Made by a program: the position numbers and the translations under genes. A stretch of DNA of 64,000 nt from Galbibacter pacificus (GTDB taxonomy: Bacteria; Bacteroidota; Bacteroidia; Flavobacteriales; Flavobacteriaceae): assembly GCF_029603155.1 (NCBI RefSeq), contig NZ_JAPMUA010000003.1, positions 62,001-126,000 on the forward strand, in the 5' to 3' direction. Of the stretch, positions 31,504 to 40,614 are shown piece by piece. The notes under the pieces were generated by a model. That model searched no databases, was not told where the DNA came from, and was given only the letters and a program-made list of their open reading frames with translations. How positions within the stretch are numbered: position 1 is the first letter of the stretch; every line of letters begins with the position of its first letter.

Positions 31504-32421
31504 TTAATTTGCTCCGAACATGATTCCCATAAGCTTGCCGGATATTTTCTGGAAATCGGTTTTAGCCTTGTAAACCGGTTTTTTTTCAACAATACTTAAA
31601 TCTGAAGCACTCAGCTTTTTTTTGGAAACGGTTTTAAATTCATACACCATAGCGGTACCATCTATACCATTTGCAAATAAGTCTATTTTCATGATGCCAT
31701 TGGGCTCCTCTATGTAGTAAGGATGAATAAAGTTAAGCGATTTGGGCATTTGTTCTGAAGTCCAGACCTCTAATTTTGCTACACTCATGGGAGCATTTGT
31801 TTTTGAGATATAAATGCTTTTTTTGCATATGTAGCCAGCGATGACCTTGGTTTCACGGGTTGTCTGCCTGGTATAAGTTTCCGTGTCAATTTTTGTTTGA
31901 AATTGGCTCTTTCCAAAAAAGTCTTTATCGTAATCAATAGTAATGGCATTGGAAGTATCGGCTCGTGAAACAACGTACACGGTTCCGGTATTTGAATGGG
32001 TATCTACCGTGTTTTCAATATGATAACTTAATCCATCGCATTTGGCAGTTGCTATGTTTTCTTTAACATATATGATACTATGCAATGGTGCCATCAGAAC
32101 TTGCATGGCCACAAATGGGTTGCTTGCAGTAACGGTATTTATTTTTTGTTGTTCTTCAGAAGAAAGTACTTCGATTAATGACTTTAACTGCTGTTCGATA
32201 CTTCCTTTTCCTGGCTCAATCTTATTCAATATGTTGCTTAATTGACTTCCTGGAAAATGGATGTCCACATCTATGATTCCTTCCCTAAAGTCTTCTTTTA
32301 AAGTAACGGGAAGCGTTTGTGAAACCGAAAGGGTAGCTTTTTCCTCAACGTTTTTATTCTCTCCCTGTTTACAGGAAATTATAACGGTATTTAAAATGAG
32401 TAAAATAAGAATGTTTTTCAT
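31504..32421 (-). CDS. lipoprotein, DUF4412-like, 305 aa
   Basis: A signal sequence with lipobox IISC (Cys about residue 17) gives a lipoprotein. The central part contains TRETKVIAGYICKKSIYISK and the nearby LEVWTSEQMPKSLNF. This Gly-Tyr-x-Cys-Lys pattern is typical of DUF4412-like periplasmic proteins. The N-terminal mature part (LKEDFREGIIDVDIHFPGSQ) and an Ala/Ile-rich helix follow. The molecular function is not known. It lies 19 bp upstream of the gene at 30693 and 39 bp downstream of that at 32461, so they are likely one operon. Confidence 0.75.
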   Translation of the reverse strand: MKNILILLILNTVIISCKQGENKNVEEKATLSVSQTLPVTLKEDFREGIIDVDIHFPGSQLSNILNKIEPGKGSIEQQLKSLIEVLSSEEQQKINTVTASNPFVAMQVLMAPLHSIIYVKENIATAKCDGLSYHIENTVDTHSNTGTVYVVSRADTSNAITIDYDKDFFGKSQFQTKIDTETYTRQTTRETKVIAGYICKKSIYISKTNAPMSVAKLEVWTSEQMPKSLNFIHPYYIEEPNGIMKIDLFANGIDGTAMVYEFKTVSKKKLSASDLSIVEKKPVYKAKTDFQKISGKLMGIMFGAN

Positions 32422-32460
32422 ATTTCCAGGGTTTGGGACTGTCTGTATGTTGACAGTTTT

Positions 32461-33192
32461 TTATTTAAATCGATGGCTTAGGTATGTATTTAAATCTTCT
32501 GCATATTTATTAAAAAAGTCCTCAATCAGGGCTTTATTAACTGGATTTACCACATTTCCCTCGGGGTCAAATATGCTGTCAGGATATGCCTGTTTAAGCG
32601 AATGTTTTTTTCGTTTTGCTCTTGACCCCAAGAAAATTTTTGAAGCGGTGGAACCTGATGACAAATATATTTTATCGGCAGGTTGTACGTATTTATATTT
32701 GTTGAATGGGGCATCCGAATCTGAAGCCACATTGTCGTCCATGGTAATCCGAAGTACGGCATCATTTAACGAGGCGAATATTTCACTGGTGCTTACATCA
32801 AGTTTTACCGTTCCGTCTTCTTCAGGAATAATATACATATACACCAGCCCCGTTAGACCTGCAAAGCATTGTTCCTTATTCCCAATGGTTGCAAAATCCC
32901 TGTATATAATAAGGTGCTCATTCGTAAACTTTGGCTTTAAAATCAAAGTGGGCCGCTTCTTTAAGTAATCCATAATGGCTTTGTGAAGCGTTCCCTTGCT
33001 TATGTCTTTAAAGTGCAATGTTGCATAGGGTTGGTCATCAAGGGGTTTTATACGGCCATAATAGATGTATCCCCGATCATCGTATGGGTGGGTGTTTTTT
33101 TCAGCTACTATTTCAAAATACTTGCCCTGTGAATAGGTTGCGGTTATTGAAAGAAAGAAAATCAGTATTGCAATATATTCTTGTTTTCTCAT
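32461..33192 (-). CDS. secreted hypothetical protein, 243 aa
   Basis: The N-terminus is a signal peptide (YIAILIFFLSITATYSQ), so the protein is exported. The mature part is mixed alpha/beta without known motif (KYFEIVAEKNTHPYDDRGYI ... LKPKFTNEHLIIYRDFATIG). No lipobox or membrane helix is seen. It overlaps the gene upstream by 4 bp (ATGA at 33189-33192), so the two are translationally coupled. The function is unknown. Confidence 0.7.
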   Translation of the reverse strand: MRKQEYIAILIFFLSITATYSQGKYFEIVAEKNTHPYDDRGYIYYGRIKPLDDQPYATLHFKDISKGTLHKAIMDYLKKRPTLILKPKFTNEHLIIYRDFATIGNKEQCFAGLTGLVYMYIIPEEDGTVKLDVSTSEIFASLNDAVLRITMDDNVASDSDAPFNKYKYVQPADKIYLSSGSTASKIFLGSRAKRKKHSLKQAYPDSIFDPEGNVVNPVNKALIEDFFNKYAEDLNTYLSHRFK

Positions 33193-33707
33193 CTCTTGTT
33201 TTCTGTATAAGAATTGTCGTATTTTATCTCTCTGATAATGCCGCTATTATCGGCATACACACCAATGGTCTCAAAATAGGAACTGGACCAACGGGTATCT
33301 TCTGATTTTTTTTCCTCGACCACATTTCCAAATCCGTTTGTAATCACATACCCTGGTGTATAGGTGCCGCCGGAGTTAAAAGAAGCCTTCTCATATACCG
33401 CTATCTTACCATCTGCACCATCGGAAACCATTCTTGAAGGGGGTCCCCAAGTGGCAATCAAATCCGATAATTCCAAACCGATCCAGGTGCCCCTGTTAAA
33501 TGCGGCCCTCCTGCTTTCGGCATAGGCTTTATCACTTTTGTACCGTTCTTCTAAGGCGAAACGCAGCTCTTTTGCTGCTGCTTTTTTCTTTACTTGCGCG
33601 AAAACCGGCATTCCAAATGCAAAAAAAAAGATAGGAAAAAAGAATTTAAAGCGCTTGTGAACTGTATGGATGTTCGTCATTTCAAGGAAATTAAATTTTA
33701 CGGTCAT
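33189..33707 (-). CDS. exported BamE/SmpA-like small protein, 172 aa
   Basis: A signal peptide is visible (FKFFFPIFFFAFGMPVFAQ). The mature sequence GLELSDLIATWGPPSRMVSD, followed by DGKIAVYEKA, has the Gly-x-x-x-x-x-L-x-x-x-x-G-x-P pattern of the SmpA/OmlA (BamE) fold, a small envelope-assembly-like domain. The coupling ATGA overlaps with both neighbours (33704-33707 and 33189-33192) place it in an envelope operon. A start at 33680 would give a more compact signal peptide; both starts are possible. Confidence 0.65.
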   Translation of the reverse strand: MTVKFNFLEMTNIHTVHKRFKFFFPIFFFAFGMPVFAQVKKKAAAKELRFALEERYKSDKAYAESRRAAFNRGTWIGLELSDLIATWGPPSRMVSDGADGKIAVYEKASFNSGGTYTPGYVITNGFGNVVEEKKSEDTRWSSSYFETIGVYADNSGIIREIKYDNSYTENKR

Positions 33708-34690
33708 TTTTTGATGAGTTCCACCCGTCGATTTTTTGCCCTTCCTTCGGGTGTTGTGTTATCGGCAATGGGGCTTTGCGAGCCAAATCCTTCCGCTGTC
33801 AAGCGGGATTTACTTATGCCCAAGGACGCCAATTCCGTAACTACGGCTTGTGCCCGTTGCTCGGATAAGGTGATATTATGAGCCTGGTTTCCTATGTTAT
33901 CGGTATAACCATGAACGGCCATTTTTAAATTGGTATTGTTTTTAAGGACATGGCCGATTTCCCATATGGCCGTTTTCCCTTCTGGTTTTAGAGTCGCTTT
34001 GTCCGTATCGAAGTTGATATACAAAATGGATTTTCCTTTTTCATTCAAATCTTTTTCAATTTGGTCTGCTTTTATCAACCCTATGGTTTGCCTAAAGGCT
34101 TCTTTTTGAAGAATCTGAATGGCTCCATATTTTGCATCAAACTGGATGTAAACATCCTCGCCGTCCGGTCTGCGGATGATATACGAATGGATGGGGTTGT
34201 TGTAAAAATCCAACGAGCCCTCTTCGCCCAGATATTCAGCATTCTCTTTCATAAATTTCACGTGCTCGAGTGAGAATTTACCCTCAAAAAGCTTTACGCC
34301 ACCGACTTCTTTGATGGCCTCATCATAGCTTCTTTTAAAATACGCCTGGTTCCATTCACTATTTCCTGAACCCGTGACATATGCCTTAAAGGAACGTCCG
34401 CTAATTTTCTCCAACTTACCTGTTCCGCTTACAGGGAAATAGATTTCATCAAAGTCCCGTTGCATCGGCTTGTTTACATATTGCGTGTTTTTGGGCAAAC
34501 CAAAAAAAGGAAAATCCCCTAAATCTGCCGTTGAGAGGGGAATGGTATCTTGGGAAGCATTATAAGTGTGGCTTGTCGATTGGTTTTTTTTTGAAAAGGA
34601 GCACTCTTTTTGCTTGCTGTTGCTAAAAGCCATTGCAAGGATTGAACAGCTAAGAACGGCCGATAGTGCGAATATTGATTGGATGTTCAT
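33704..34690 (-). CDS. OmpA-family protein (peptidoglycan-binding C-terminus)
   Basis: ATG 34690 opens a signal peptide (SIFALSAVLSCSILAMA), while the frame up to 34750 adds 20 improbable residues. The C-terminal 120 residues are an OmpA-like domain: LYINFDTDKATLKPEGKTAI, HGYTDNIGNQAHNITLSEQR and EGFGSQSPIADNTTPEGRAKNRRVEL. It binds peptidoglycan and anchors the outer membrane. The N-terminal part has a beta-rich unique region. Its stop overlaps the start of the BamE-like gene by 4 bp. Confidence 0.9.
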   Translation of the reverse strand: MNIQSIFALSAVLSCSILAMAFSNSKQKECSFSKKNQSTSHTYNASQDTIPLSTADLGDFPFFGLPKNTQYVNKPMQRDFDEIYFPVSGTGKLEKISGRSFKAYVTGSGNSEWNQAYFKRSYDEAIKEVGGVKLFEGKFSLEHVKFMKENAEYLGEEGSLDFYNNPIHSYIIRRPDGEDVYIQFDAKYGAIQILQKEAFRQTIGLIKADQIEKDLNEKGKSILYINFDTDKATLKPEGKTAIWEIGHVLKNNTNLKMAVHGYTDNIGNQAHNITLSEQRAQAVVTELASLGISKSRLTAEGFGSQSPIADNTTPEGRAKNRRVELIKK

Positions 34691-34739
34691 TTTAATGGGT
34701 TTTATTTTTCCTATTAGAGTACAAGACAATAGTTTTTCT

Positions 34740-35147
34740 TTATAAATCAAATGAATATGATATACCTAATTCTATGAACCCATTATTTGTTGCCGTCGCG
34801 GTTGATTCTTCGACCGCTTCTTCATTTCGGTAAATTTTCAATGTAATGGTTTCTCCTGATTCTCCAGGATTGTCAACACCGCTATTGCCTGCTGACAGTG
34901 CAATAGCCGAGATGTCGCTATCGATAGACAACGATTCTGACCAAGGCAGCGAATTGACATTGATGGTTTGAATATTTCCACTTTTATCCGCAAAGGAAAC
35001 GGTTAATCTTCCGCCATAATTTCCGGTTATTTCATATTTAATATTTCTTGGCTGTGGAGTGGAATCATCATCTTCTGAACAACTTGTAAAAGTGAATAAT
35101 AAAGCCAGGATACTGGCTAAAAGCAAAATTGATCTTGTGTGTTTCAT
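34740..35147 (-). CDS. small surface lipoprotein, 135 aa
   Basis: The signal peptide ends in a lipobox TSC (FTFTSCSEDDDS, Cys about residue 23). The acidic tail DDDS right after the Cys resembles the lipoprotein export signal that directs Bacteroidota lipoproteins to the outer surface. The mature part (NIKYEITGNYGGRLTVSFAD, then ITLKIYRNEEAVEESTATAT) is a small beta-sandwich of the type seen in many Bacteroidota lipoproteins. It is the first gene of the minus-strand envelope run. Confidence 0.75.
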   Translation of the reverse strand: MKHTRSILLLASILALLFTFTSCSEDDDSTPQPRNIKYEITGNYGGRLTVSFADKSGNIQTINVNSLPWSESLSIDSDISAIALSAGNSGVDNPGESGETITLKIYRNEEAVEESTATATNNGFIELGISYSFDL

Positions 35148-35737
35148 AAATAAAGATTGTTTAAATTAAAAATTAATGTTACAAATATATAAATTAAAAT
35201 AAAACAATAATTAATTAACTATAAACAATTATTATTTATTTCTATATTCGATTAAAAGAGAGTTCGGGAGGAATCCTGTATGCGTTCCTTGCCAAAATTA
35301 AATATGACTACTGTCTTTTTCCATACTGTAATTGACAGCTCTATGGAAACATGTTTCGCAGGAGATAGCCTATTTGCTTTTGAGATAACCGAGAGTTTTT
35401 ACCCTTACATTTTTGCTATCTTTCCAAAAAATTTTCAAACCCCTTATAGATACAATGGAATACAATAGCGCCCTTTGAATTCAATAATGGCCGGGTTACT
35501 TGTTTTTTCTGGTGCAATACAAAGAAACTAATAACATACGATCGATTAAAGTTAAAATACACGATTGTCATAAATCGGGGTCAAACGTTGATGAATAAGG
35601 GATTAGAGTGAAAAAGAAGAAAATAAAGATCCGTAAATCATCTATAGGCCTTTCTTCAAAAAAGCGATTATAAGGGACTGATTATGATTCCAATTACTAG
35701 GTGTCATTTCCTATCGATAATCATAAATTAACGGTTC
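35148..35737. other. 590-bp intergenic region, no gene supported
   Basis: The half next to 35147 is very AT-rich and holds the promoter region of the envelope operon, where CAAATATA at 35182-35189 is a -7 element read on the minus strand. A 62-aa plus-strand frame at 35280-35468 has no recognisable content. An 8-bp inverted pair (TTATGATT 35692 and AATCATAA 35719) lies 19 bp apart near the end of the XRE gene. No RNA gene was recognised. Confidence 0.5.
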
Positions 35738-35950
35738 TTAAGTCGTATTGACCTTACGTTCAAGAATATCTCCAGGCTGGCAATCCAAAACCTCGCAAAT
35801 GGCATCAAGTGTTTCAAACCGGACCCCTTTTGCCTTTCCTGTTTTTAATATGGAAAGATTGACCGTGGTTATTCCTATCCGCTCAGCTAATTCCTTACTT
35901 TGCATTTTTCGCTTTGCGAGCATCACATCTAAATTAACGACTATTGCCAT
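35738..35950 (-). CDS. XRE-family (YozG/Cro-like) HTH regulator, 70 aa
   Basis: A minimal helix-turn-helix protein: LAERIGITTVNLSILKTGKA with the recognition helix, then FETLDAICEVLDCQPGDIL, the Cro/CI family end. Proteins of this kind pair with DUF2975 membrane proteins, which is the case here: the DUF2975 gene lies only 2 bp upstream. The pair probably acts as a membrane-linked regulatory module, with the membrane protein controlling the repressor, but the signal is unknown. Confidence 0.9.
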   Translation of the reverse strand: MAIVVNLDVMLAKRKMQSKELAERIGITTVNLSILKTGKAKGVRFETLDAICEVLDCQPGDILERKVNTT

Positions 35951-35952
35951 AA

Positions 35953-36471
35953 CTATATATACAAATCATGTTCGTCTTGCAGACCAATTCCCTGGGTGAA
36001 AATTTCGGCAAGAAAGTAAATAAAAACCCCAAGAATAAAGTGTACCAGTGACAACATCCAGATACCATTGGGGATTTTGATAAAAAAGCTACATAAAATG
36101 GCAATTGGAAATGGTAAGAACAAATTGATACCATAAAATAGCTGAAGGTATTTTATGTTCTCTTTGGTGAACAACCTATCTAAAGTGAAAACTTTAAACA
36201 CATTGGAGGCCACCAAAAAGAAAAAAGCATAGAGTAGTAAAGGCAATATAAAACCAAAGAGGAGATATGGTTTATGATTCTCCAGATTCAAAAATGGATT
36301 TTCTGAAAAAGGATAAAGGATACTTGCAATATCCGTATCTCTTGTTATTTTCATATTTATTCCTGTAAGAAGGCAGAACAAGGAATAACCGATGATAATG
36401 AAATAAACAAGCGCCAAAACTCTTGCTATTGCATATAGTATTTTTGCTAACGATTTTGATTTTTTCTTCAT
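35953..36471 (-). CDS. DUF2975 membrane protein
   Basis: Four transmembrane segments are visible: ILYAIARVLALVYFIIIGYS, YLLFGFILPLLLYAFFFLVA, FYGINLFLPFPIAILCSFFI, and WMLSLVHFILGVFIYFLAEI. The loop LFTKENIKYLQLFYGI is typical of DUF2975. I chose ATG 36471 (MKKKSKSLAK); the frame to 36522 adds 17 residues of poor character. It is coupled to the XRE regulator (2-bp gap). The family is linked to small regulators in many bacteria, with no defined biochemical role. Confidence 0.85.
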   Translation of the reverse strand: MKKKSKSLAKILYAIARVLALVYFIIIGYSLFCLLTGINMKITRDTDIASILYPFSENPFLNLENHKPYLLFGFILPLLLYAFFFLVASNVFKVFTLDRLFTKENIKYLQLFYGINLFLPFPIAILCSFFIKIPNGIWMLSLVHFILGVFIYFLAEIFTQGIGLQDEHDLYI

Positions 36472-36716
36472 TGATCCATAAAAATTTAGCCATATATTTA
36501 ATAAGAAAAAATAATGTCTCAAATATACTAATTAAAATAACTCGATAAATAAGCAGCAATATTGATGATTAACTCCTTAAATATTCCCCCTCTATACTTA
36601 GCCGCTATAATTCCCAAGTGAATTGAACAGCATGTACCAGGATTTACCCTTTTAGAGAAAGGCAATACAATTAAATCGGTCTGATAAAGCCTATATAAAA
36701 TACAAGCTCAACTTAT

Positions 36717-37544
36717 TTATGGAATAGTTAATAGGCTTATATGGGGGTGTCTTAATGTTACCTGCATCGATCTGCTCCCGTTTCGTTCCTCTACAGAAAT
36801 CCTTAAGCGTTCATTCCCCGTAAAAACATACTTGGGAAGTACGAACACAAATTTTTTGATAGCTCCTTTTTGTATAATGGTAGGTGCCTGCCATGAAAAA
36901 ATAGGTTGTATGGGCACCTCTTGATAGGAAGATTTCCGTTTTTTATTACCGACCACGCTTGCTATCCTTACCGCATCTACCTCATAATCTATCTTGGATT
37001 TATTGATAAGGGCCATCACCAGAAACATTTCATCGCTTTCATAAACCAGCTTGTGGATTTTTAATGCAAGTTTATTTTTCCTTTTCATGGCCAGTCTCTC
37101 CGACTTTTGCTTTACTAAAAACCTTGAAAATTTAGTGTAGTACACCTTTGTTAAAGAATCGGGTCTGGATGCTGAAACAGGCTTTTTAACTTCCGGTTTT
37201 TCCCGGCCGATACGCTCTTTTTTATCCAAGAAATAATTCAACCGGGGAAGGCTTTCCGTATATTTTATAATATAGGTATATACGTTTCCCTTGGTGGTAA
37301 TGGCCAAAAGGTTTCCGGGGGGTCCCGGTAGCGCTTGCAACAGTCCAAAATACTGCCCGGACTCCCTGTTGTAGTTAAACGTAAAATGTTCGCCGCCTAC
37401 AATGGCCTGTCTTATGGGGGCGGGGAAAAATACCGCCACCACCTTTTTGTCATTTCCGTATAAGGTATCCAATACCTCCGTCTGAGTTTGTGCATGGGCC
37501 AAAAAAGTGAGCATCAGTATTCCTGTACATATGGGTGTTTTCAT
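36717..37544 (-). CDS. traN: conjugative transfer protein TraN (DUF4138)
   Basis: The N-terminal signal peptide ends near AHAQT. The mature N-terminal domain (KVVAVFFPAPIRQAIVGGEH, then FGLLQALPGPPGNLLAITTK, GNVYTYIIKY) is the VirB9-like beta domain of Bacteroidota TraN, an outer-membrane core protein of the type IV secretion channel. The C-terminal part is DUF4138-like with YEVDAVRIASVVGNKKRKSS. The length of 275 aa is typical. It is the last gene of the tra cluster; TraO, TraP and TraQ, which normally follow in CTnDOT-like elements, are absent. The region after it (36472-36716) is noncoding. Confidence 0.88.
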   Translation of the reverse strand: MKTPICTGILMLTFLAHAQTQTEVLDTLYGNDKKVVAVFFPAPIRQAIVGGEHFTFNYNRESGQYFGLLQALPGPPGNLLAITTKGNVYTYIIKYTESLPRLNYFLDKKERIGREKPEVKKPVSASRPDSLTKVYYTKFSRFLVKQKSERLAMKRKNKLALKIHKLVYESDEMFLVMALINKSKIDYEVDAVRIASVVGNKKRKSSYQEVPIQPIFSWQAPTIIQKGAIKKFVFVLPKYVFTGNERLRISVEERNGSRSMQVTLRHPHISLLTIP

Positions 37545-37555
37545 CGTTTCTTTTT

Positions 37556-38506
37556 TTAATGATCAGTTGGTTTTAACAGTAAATGGTAGTTGTCATGGAC
37601 TGTGACCTTTACCTTTCGGTTGTTTCTTTGAAAAATCCGTTTGATCCCGTTTACCTGGGGCAACCCGGCTATGTTTATATCTTCCACCACATCGCCCAAG
37701 ACTTCCTTTCGGGCCTGTTCCCGAAAACTGTTCTTGATATAGATGCCTTCCCCGCCGTCCTGCAGGTCATAGGCCGTCATTGCTATTGGAATGCCCGTGA
37801 TATTATCAATACGCAATAAGGTCCGGTTGGGCTTAAAGGATACTATCCCGTACACCGGGGTGTGCCGTTTAAAGTGTCTTCTGCCTATGGTAACCGCTTT
37901 TTCAAGTTTTAACGCCAAACGCTCGTGTGCCTTAACGCGTTGTGTCCCCTTAACGGTTACGGGAATAGCGGCCATTTGTTTTCCGGCTACCGATAAGGCC
38001 GGGATTGTTTGGGGGTTGGAGGCAAAAAACAGTTGATGCGCCAGTGCCAGTTCCTTAATGTGGGTCTTTTTTTCTTTTATTTGCTCCTTTTTGGATTGCG
38101 CTCGCTTTTTAACAGCGCTGTTAGTCGCTGCTTTTGAAGTTGGACTCCGGTATGAATGCAGTTTTTGATACCGCTGTTTTCCCAACTCGTACACACTGTC
38201 CATGATCCGTTTCTTTTCCATGTCCGACAGGTTTTTGTTGTAATATCCCGAGCTGTCGAGATACTTTTCCGGGTATACACTCGGCACCGTGGTCTCCCGC
38301 TCATCTTCCAGGGCATCTACGGCTTCCAGGCGCGACTTATATGCTTCTGTATCTTTTTCCAGTTCGGGAACCGTTACCGTTCCCTTCTCTAAAAAGGGCT
38401 CTTTGCCCCCTCCAAAAGTCAGGATTCCATAGGCCCCGATAAATAGGAGGGCAAAGAGCACCATTCCCATAAAGATCAGTTTCTTTTTGTCTTTTGTCCA
38501 TTCCAT
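37556..38506 (-). CDS. traM: conjugative transfer protein TraM (VirB10-like)
   Basis: A short cytoplasmic N-terminus and one transmembrane helix (LIFMGMVLFALLFIGAYGIL, about residues 10-29) precede a long periplasmic linker. The C-terminal VirB10-like core has VYGIVSFKPNRTLLRIDNIT, IPIAMTAYDLQDGGEGIYIK, and AGLPQVNGIKRIFQRNNRKV. It bridges inner and outer membranes in the type IV channel. The length of 316 aa is at the short end for this family (the CTnDOT homologue is longer). It sits 11 bp upstream of traN. Confidence 0.85.
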   Translation of the reverse strand: MEWTKDKKKLIFMGMVLFALLFIGAYGILTFGGGKEPFLEKGTVTVPELEKDTEAYKSRLEAVDALEDERETTVPSVYPEKYLDSSGYYNKNLSDMEKKRIMDSVYELGKQRYQKLHSYRSPTSKAATNSAVKKRAQSKKEQIKEKKTHIKELALAHQLFFASNPQTIPALSVAGKQMAAIPVTVKGTQRVKAHERLALKLEKAVTIGRRHFKRHTPVYGIVSFKPNRTLLRIDNITGIPIAMTAYDLQDGGEGIYIKNSFREQARKEVLGDVVEDINIAGLPQVNGIKRIFQRNNRKVKVTVHDNYHLLLKPTDH

Positions 38507-38519
38507 AATCTTAAAAAGT

Positions 38520-39134
38520 TTAAGGGTTTAATTTTTGCAGGCTGTTTTCATAGAAATCCGTTATCAAAAGCCCATGCGGGTTGTGCGGAAAATTCCGTGC
38601 AATACGGATAAGTTTCCCGCTGGTCACCAGCTTGTACCGGTCGGTCACCCCGCCTCTTTTGATTTCAAAGTACACTTGCGTTTCAAATACAAAGGGCTTC
38701 TTGTCAAGATGGACTTTGGGCTGTACATCGGTTACTTTTTGCAAAAGGGCATATTGCAGCAACCGGTTATAGACCCCTTCAACTTTTTTTTGGCGGTAGA
38801 CTTCATCCACCGAGCTGTCCCCCAACCAGAGGGCCTTTTCAAGTTGTGATCTGTAATTTCCCGTATCCAGCCCATAAAAACAGCGGTGAAAACGATCCAG
38901 GTGCGCCAGTGCCTCTACCTTTAGGCTCTCCCGTTCCGTGGCTACCTTTAAGGGGATCACATCCCCATGACGGCCAATCACAAAGGCATTTCGAAGGGTT
39001 TCTTTATGGAGTCTGATGACCAGTAGCAGGGAGACTACCGAGGTAATCACACTCCCAATTATAGAAGCAAGCACAAGGAGCCGGTTTTGCCCCAGTACCC
39101 GGTAAATGTTCTTATAAGGTGTTTTTAGTTTCAT
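38520..39134 (-). CDS. traK: conjugative transfer protein TraK (VirB8-like)
   Basis: A single N-terminal transmembrane helix (LVLASIIGSVITSVVSLLLV, about residues 19-38) is followed by the periplasmic VirB8-like domain (GDVIPLKVATERESLKVEAL, ALAHLDRFHRCFYGLDTGNY). The C-terminal beta strands include FVFETQVYFEIKRGGVTDRY and KLIRIARNFPHNPHGLLITD. The NPHGL-type motif near the end is typical of TraK. The length of 204 aa is normal. Between it and traM there is no room for traL, which is present in CTnDOT. Confidence 0.88.
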   Translation of the reverse strand: MKLKTPYKNIYRVLGQNRLLVLASIIGSVITSVVSLLLVIRLHKETLRNAFVIGRHGDVIPLKVATERESLKVEALAHLDRFHRCFYGLDTGNYRSQLEKALWLGDSSVDEVYRQKKVEGVYNRLLQYALLQKVTDVQPKVHLDKKPFVFETQVYFEIKRGGVTDRYKLVTSGKLIRIARNFPHNPHGLLITDFYENSLQKLNP

Positions 39135-39167
39135 CTGAGAAGTCTTGTAATTTGTATGGTTTGTTAC

Positions 39168-40010
39168 TTAGTTTCCTGTAAACAGTCTAAAGACAAAGGA
39201 GGTCGCCCTCTTGTACAGTTTAAATTTGATGAGCACGATAAAGCCCACAGTGGCCAGTTCGATCAGCGGCGCAAAAAATTCAGACCCCCAGTCAGTTCCA
39301 AAAAGATCATTCCAGAAATTCCCGCTGATTTCCCGATAGAGGTTGTTGACAAAGACATTGACTAGGAAAAAGGCCGGTACCAGCATGTACACGCCGGTAT
39401 AGAGCTTAAAATAATTATAGGCGAGCCCCCGGAATTTTTCAAAAACCGCCAAACTGATGACCAGTGGAAAGAAAGCCTGCATGATCCCCAAAAGAAAATA
39501 GCGCTCTGTCAAAAACAGCGGATAGATAAACAGGTCCATCAACCACAAGAAAACGGCTAGGATAAAGGCCAGGAGCTTCATGCCATAGAGCGGGGTCACC
39601 AGGGATTCATACAGCAGGGCCAATGCCTTTTTGGCGGCTTCCACGGCGCCCACTTCCCGCTCGATCTCCACATCCTGTAACTGCAAGGGAAGGAGCGCTG
39701 GGGCCGTATCCCTGTAACTGCTTTCTACCGCTACTAGAACTGCATCAAAAAAGCCGAGTATCCGGGTCGAGAAGATAACCAGTAGCACCACGGCAAAGTT
39801 TTTGACCAGTTCCCCCGGGGACAGTCCCCAGGTATATCCGTCGCGTGCTACCGCGCCTTCATGGTATTTCTTTAGGATATTGACCAAGAACAAAAGCACT
39901 GCCAGGGATTTGACCCCGGTAATGGTATAGCGGGAGAAGTCGCTATTTTTGATTGCCTGGAAAACAGCGTCCACATATTCCAGTCCGATATATAAAAGCA
40001 TCCCCTGCAT
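39168..40010 (-). CDS. traJ: conjugative transfer protein TraJ (multi-pass membrane channel component)
   Basis: A VirB6-like integral membrane protein with at least five hydrophobic helices: LAVLLFLVNILKKY, NFAVVLLVIFSTRILGF, LLAFILAVFLWLMDLFIY, MQAFFPLVISLAVFEKF and VYMLVPAFFLVNVFVNNL. The order of helices and the loop YPLFLTERYFLLGIMQAF match TraJ of Bacteroidota conjugative elements. The length of 280 aa is slightly short. The plus-strand frame at 39156-39365 is its shadow. Confidence 0.85.
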   Translation of the reverse strand: MQGMLLYIGLEYVDAVFQAIKNSDFSRYTITGVKSLAVLLFLVNILKKYHEGAVARDGYTWGLSPGELVKNFAVVLLVIFSTRILGFFDAVLVAVESSYRDTAPALLPLQLQDVEIEREVGAVEAAKKALALLYESLVTPLYGMKLLAFILAVFLWLMDLFIYPLFLTERYFLLGIMQAFFPLVISLAVFEKFRGLAYNYFKLYTGVYMLVPAFFLVNVFVNNLYREISGNFWNDLFGTDWGSEFFAPLIELATVGFIVLIKFKLYKRATSFVFRLFTGN

Positions 40011-40013
40011 GTT

Positions 40014-40610
40014 TTAGTAATCTGTTTTCCTGCCGTTGATAATGGCCTGCATCTTCCGAAATGAAATAATCTCATGATACCTGCGCAGCTTGTTTTCAAT
40101 CTCGGCCACCATCTCCTTGGACCGTTGTTCTTTTTCCGTCAAGAGCCGTACCCGGTCCGCATCGGTCATCTTCAACAGATTATTGGATAAGAGCTGCTCT
40201 ACATATTCCAGGCTTTCCACGGCGTTTACCATGATGGCATCAAAGGAATCCGATATCCGCCCTGTTTCATCCGCTTTGATATAAGGGGAGCGCAAGACCT
40301 CTTGCAGGTCGGACCGTACCATTTCAAAAAGGCGCTGGTTGTTTGCCGTCAGTTCCTTGAGCGCCCGGAGTTGCCGTATCACCGAATTGACCTTTACCAG
40401 GTTTTCCTTTTGCTGTTTTAAAAATTCCACGGTCCGGATCATCTGGGAGGTCTGCTTTCCGGATTCGATAAGCTGTTTGGCCAGGCTGATAAAGTTGGTG
40501 TTGTCATACACCGGCATCCCCTGGGCGGTAGCGCCGCCGGACAGGCATAGAACAGTTATGCATAATAACATTAAATTTAGACGACTTTCTTTCTTTATAA
40601 TTCTTTTCAT
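40014..40610 (-). CDS. traI: conjugative transfer protein TraI (DUF4141, exported)
   Basis: A signal peptide (LMLLCITVLCLSGGATAQG) is followed by a helical mature part: MPVYDNTNFISLAKQLIESG, then KQTSQMIRTVEFLKQQKENL, VNSVIRQLRALKELTANNQR. This is the DUF4141 (TraI) pattern, a periplasmic VirB5-like component of the channel. The length of 198 aa is typical. It lies 4 bp downstream of traG and 3 bp before traJ. It is not a relaxase, despite the shared name with the F-plasmid TraI. Confidence 0.88.
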   Translation of the reverse strand: MKRIIKKESRLNLMLLCITVLCLSGGATAQGMPVYDNTNFISLAKQLIESGKQTSQMIRTVEFLKQQKENLVKVNSVIRQLRALKELTANNQRLFEMVRSDLQEVLRSPYIKADETGRISDSFDAIMVNAVESLEYVEQLLSNNLLKMTDADRVRLLTEKEQRSKEMVAEIENKLRRYHEIISFRKMQAIINGRKTDY

Positions 40611-40614
40611 AGTC

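Noticed and set aside
35692..35726. TTATGATT/AATCATAA pair as a second FNR-type site
   Set aside because: The half sites are the same as at 18199, but they are 19 bp apart instead of 2, and they lie at the 3' end of a gene.
40014..40610. TraI as a conjugative relaxase
   Set aside because: It is the DUF4141 exported protein of Bacteroidota elements, with no relaxase His triad or active-site Tyr motif.
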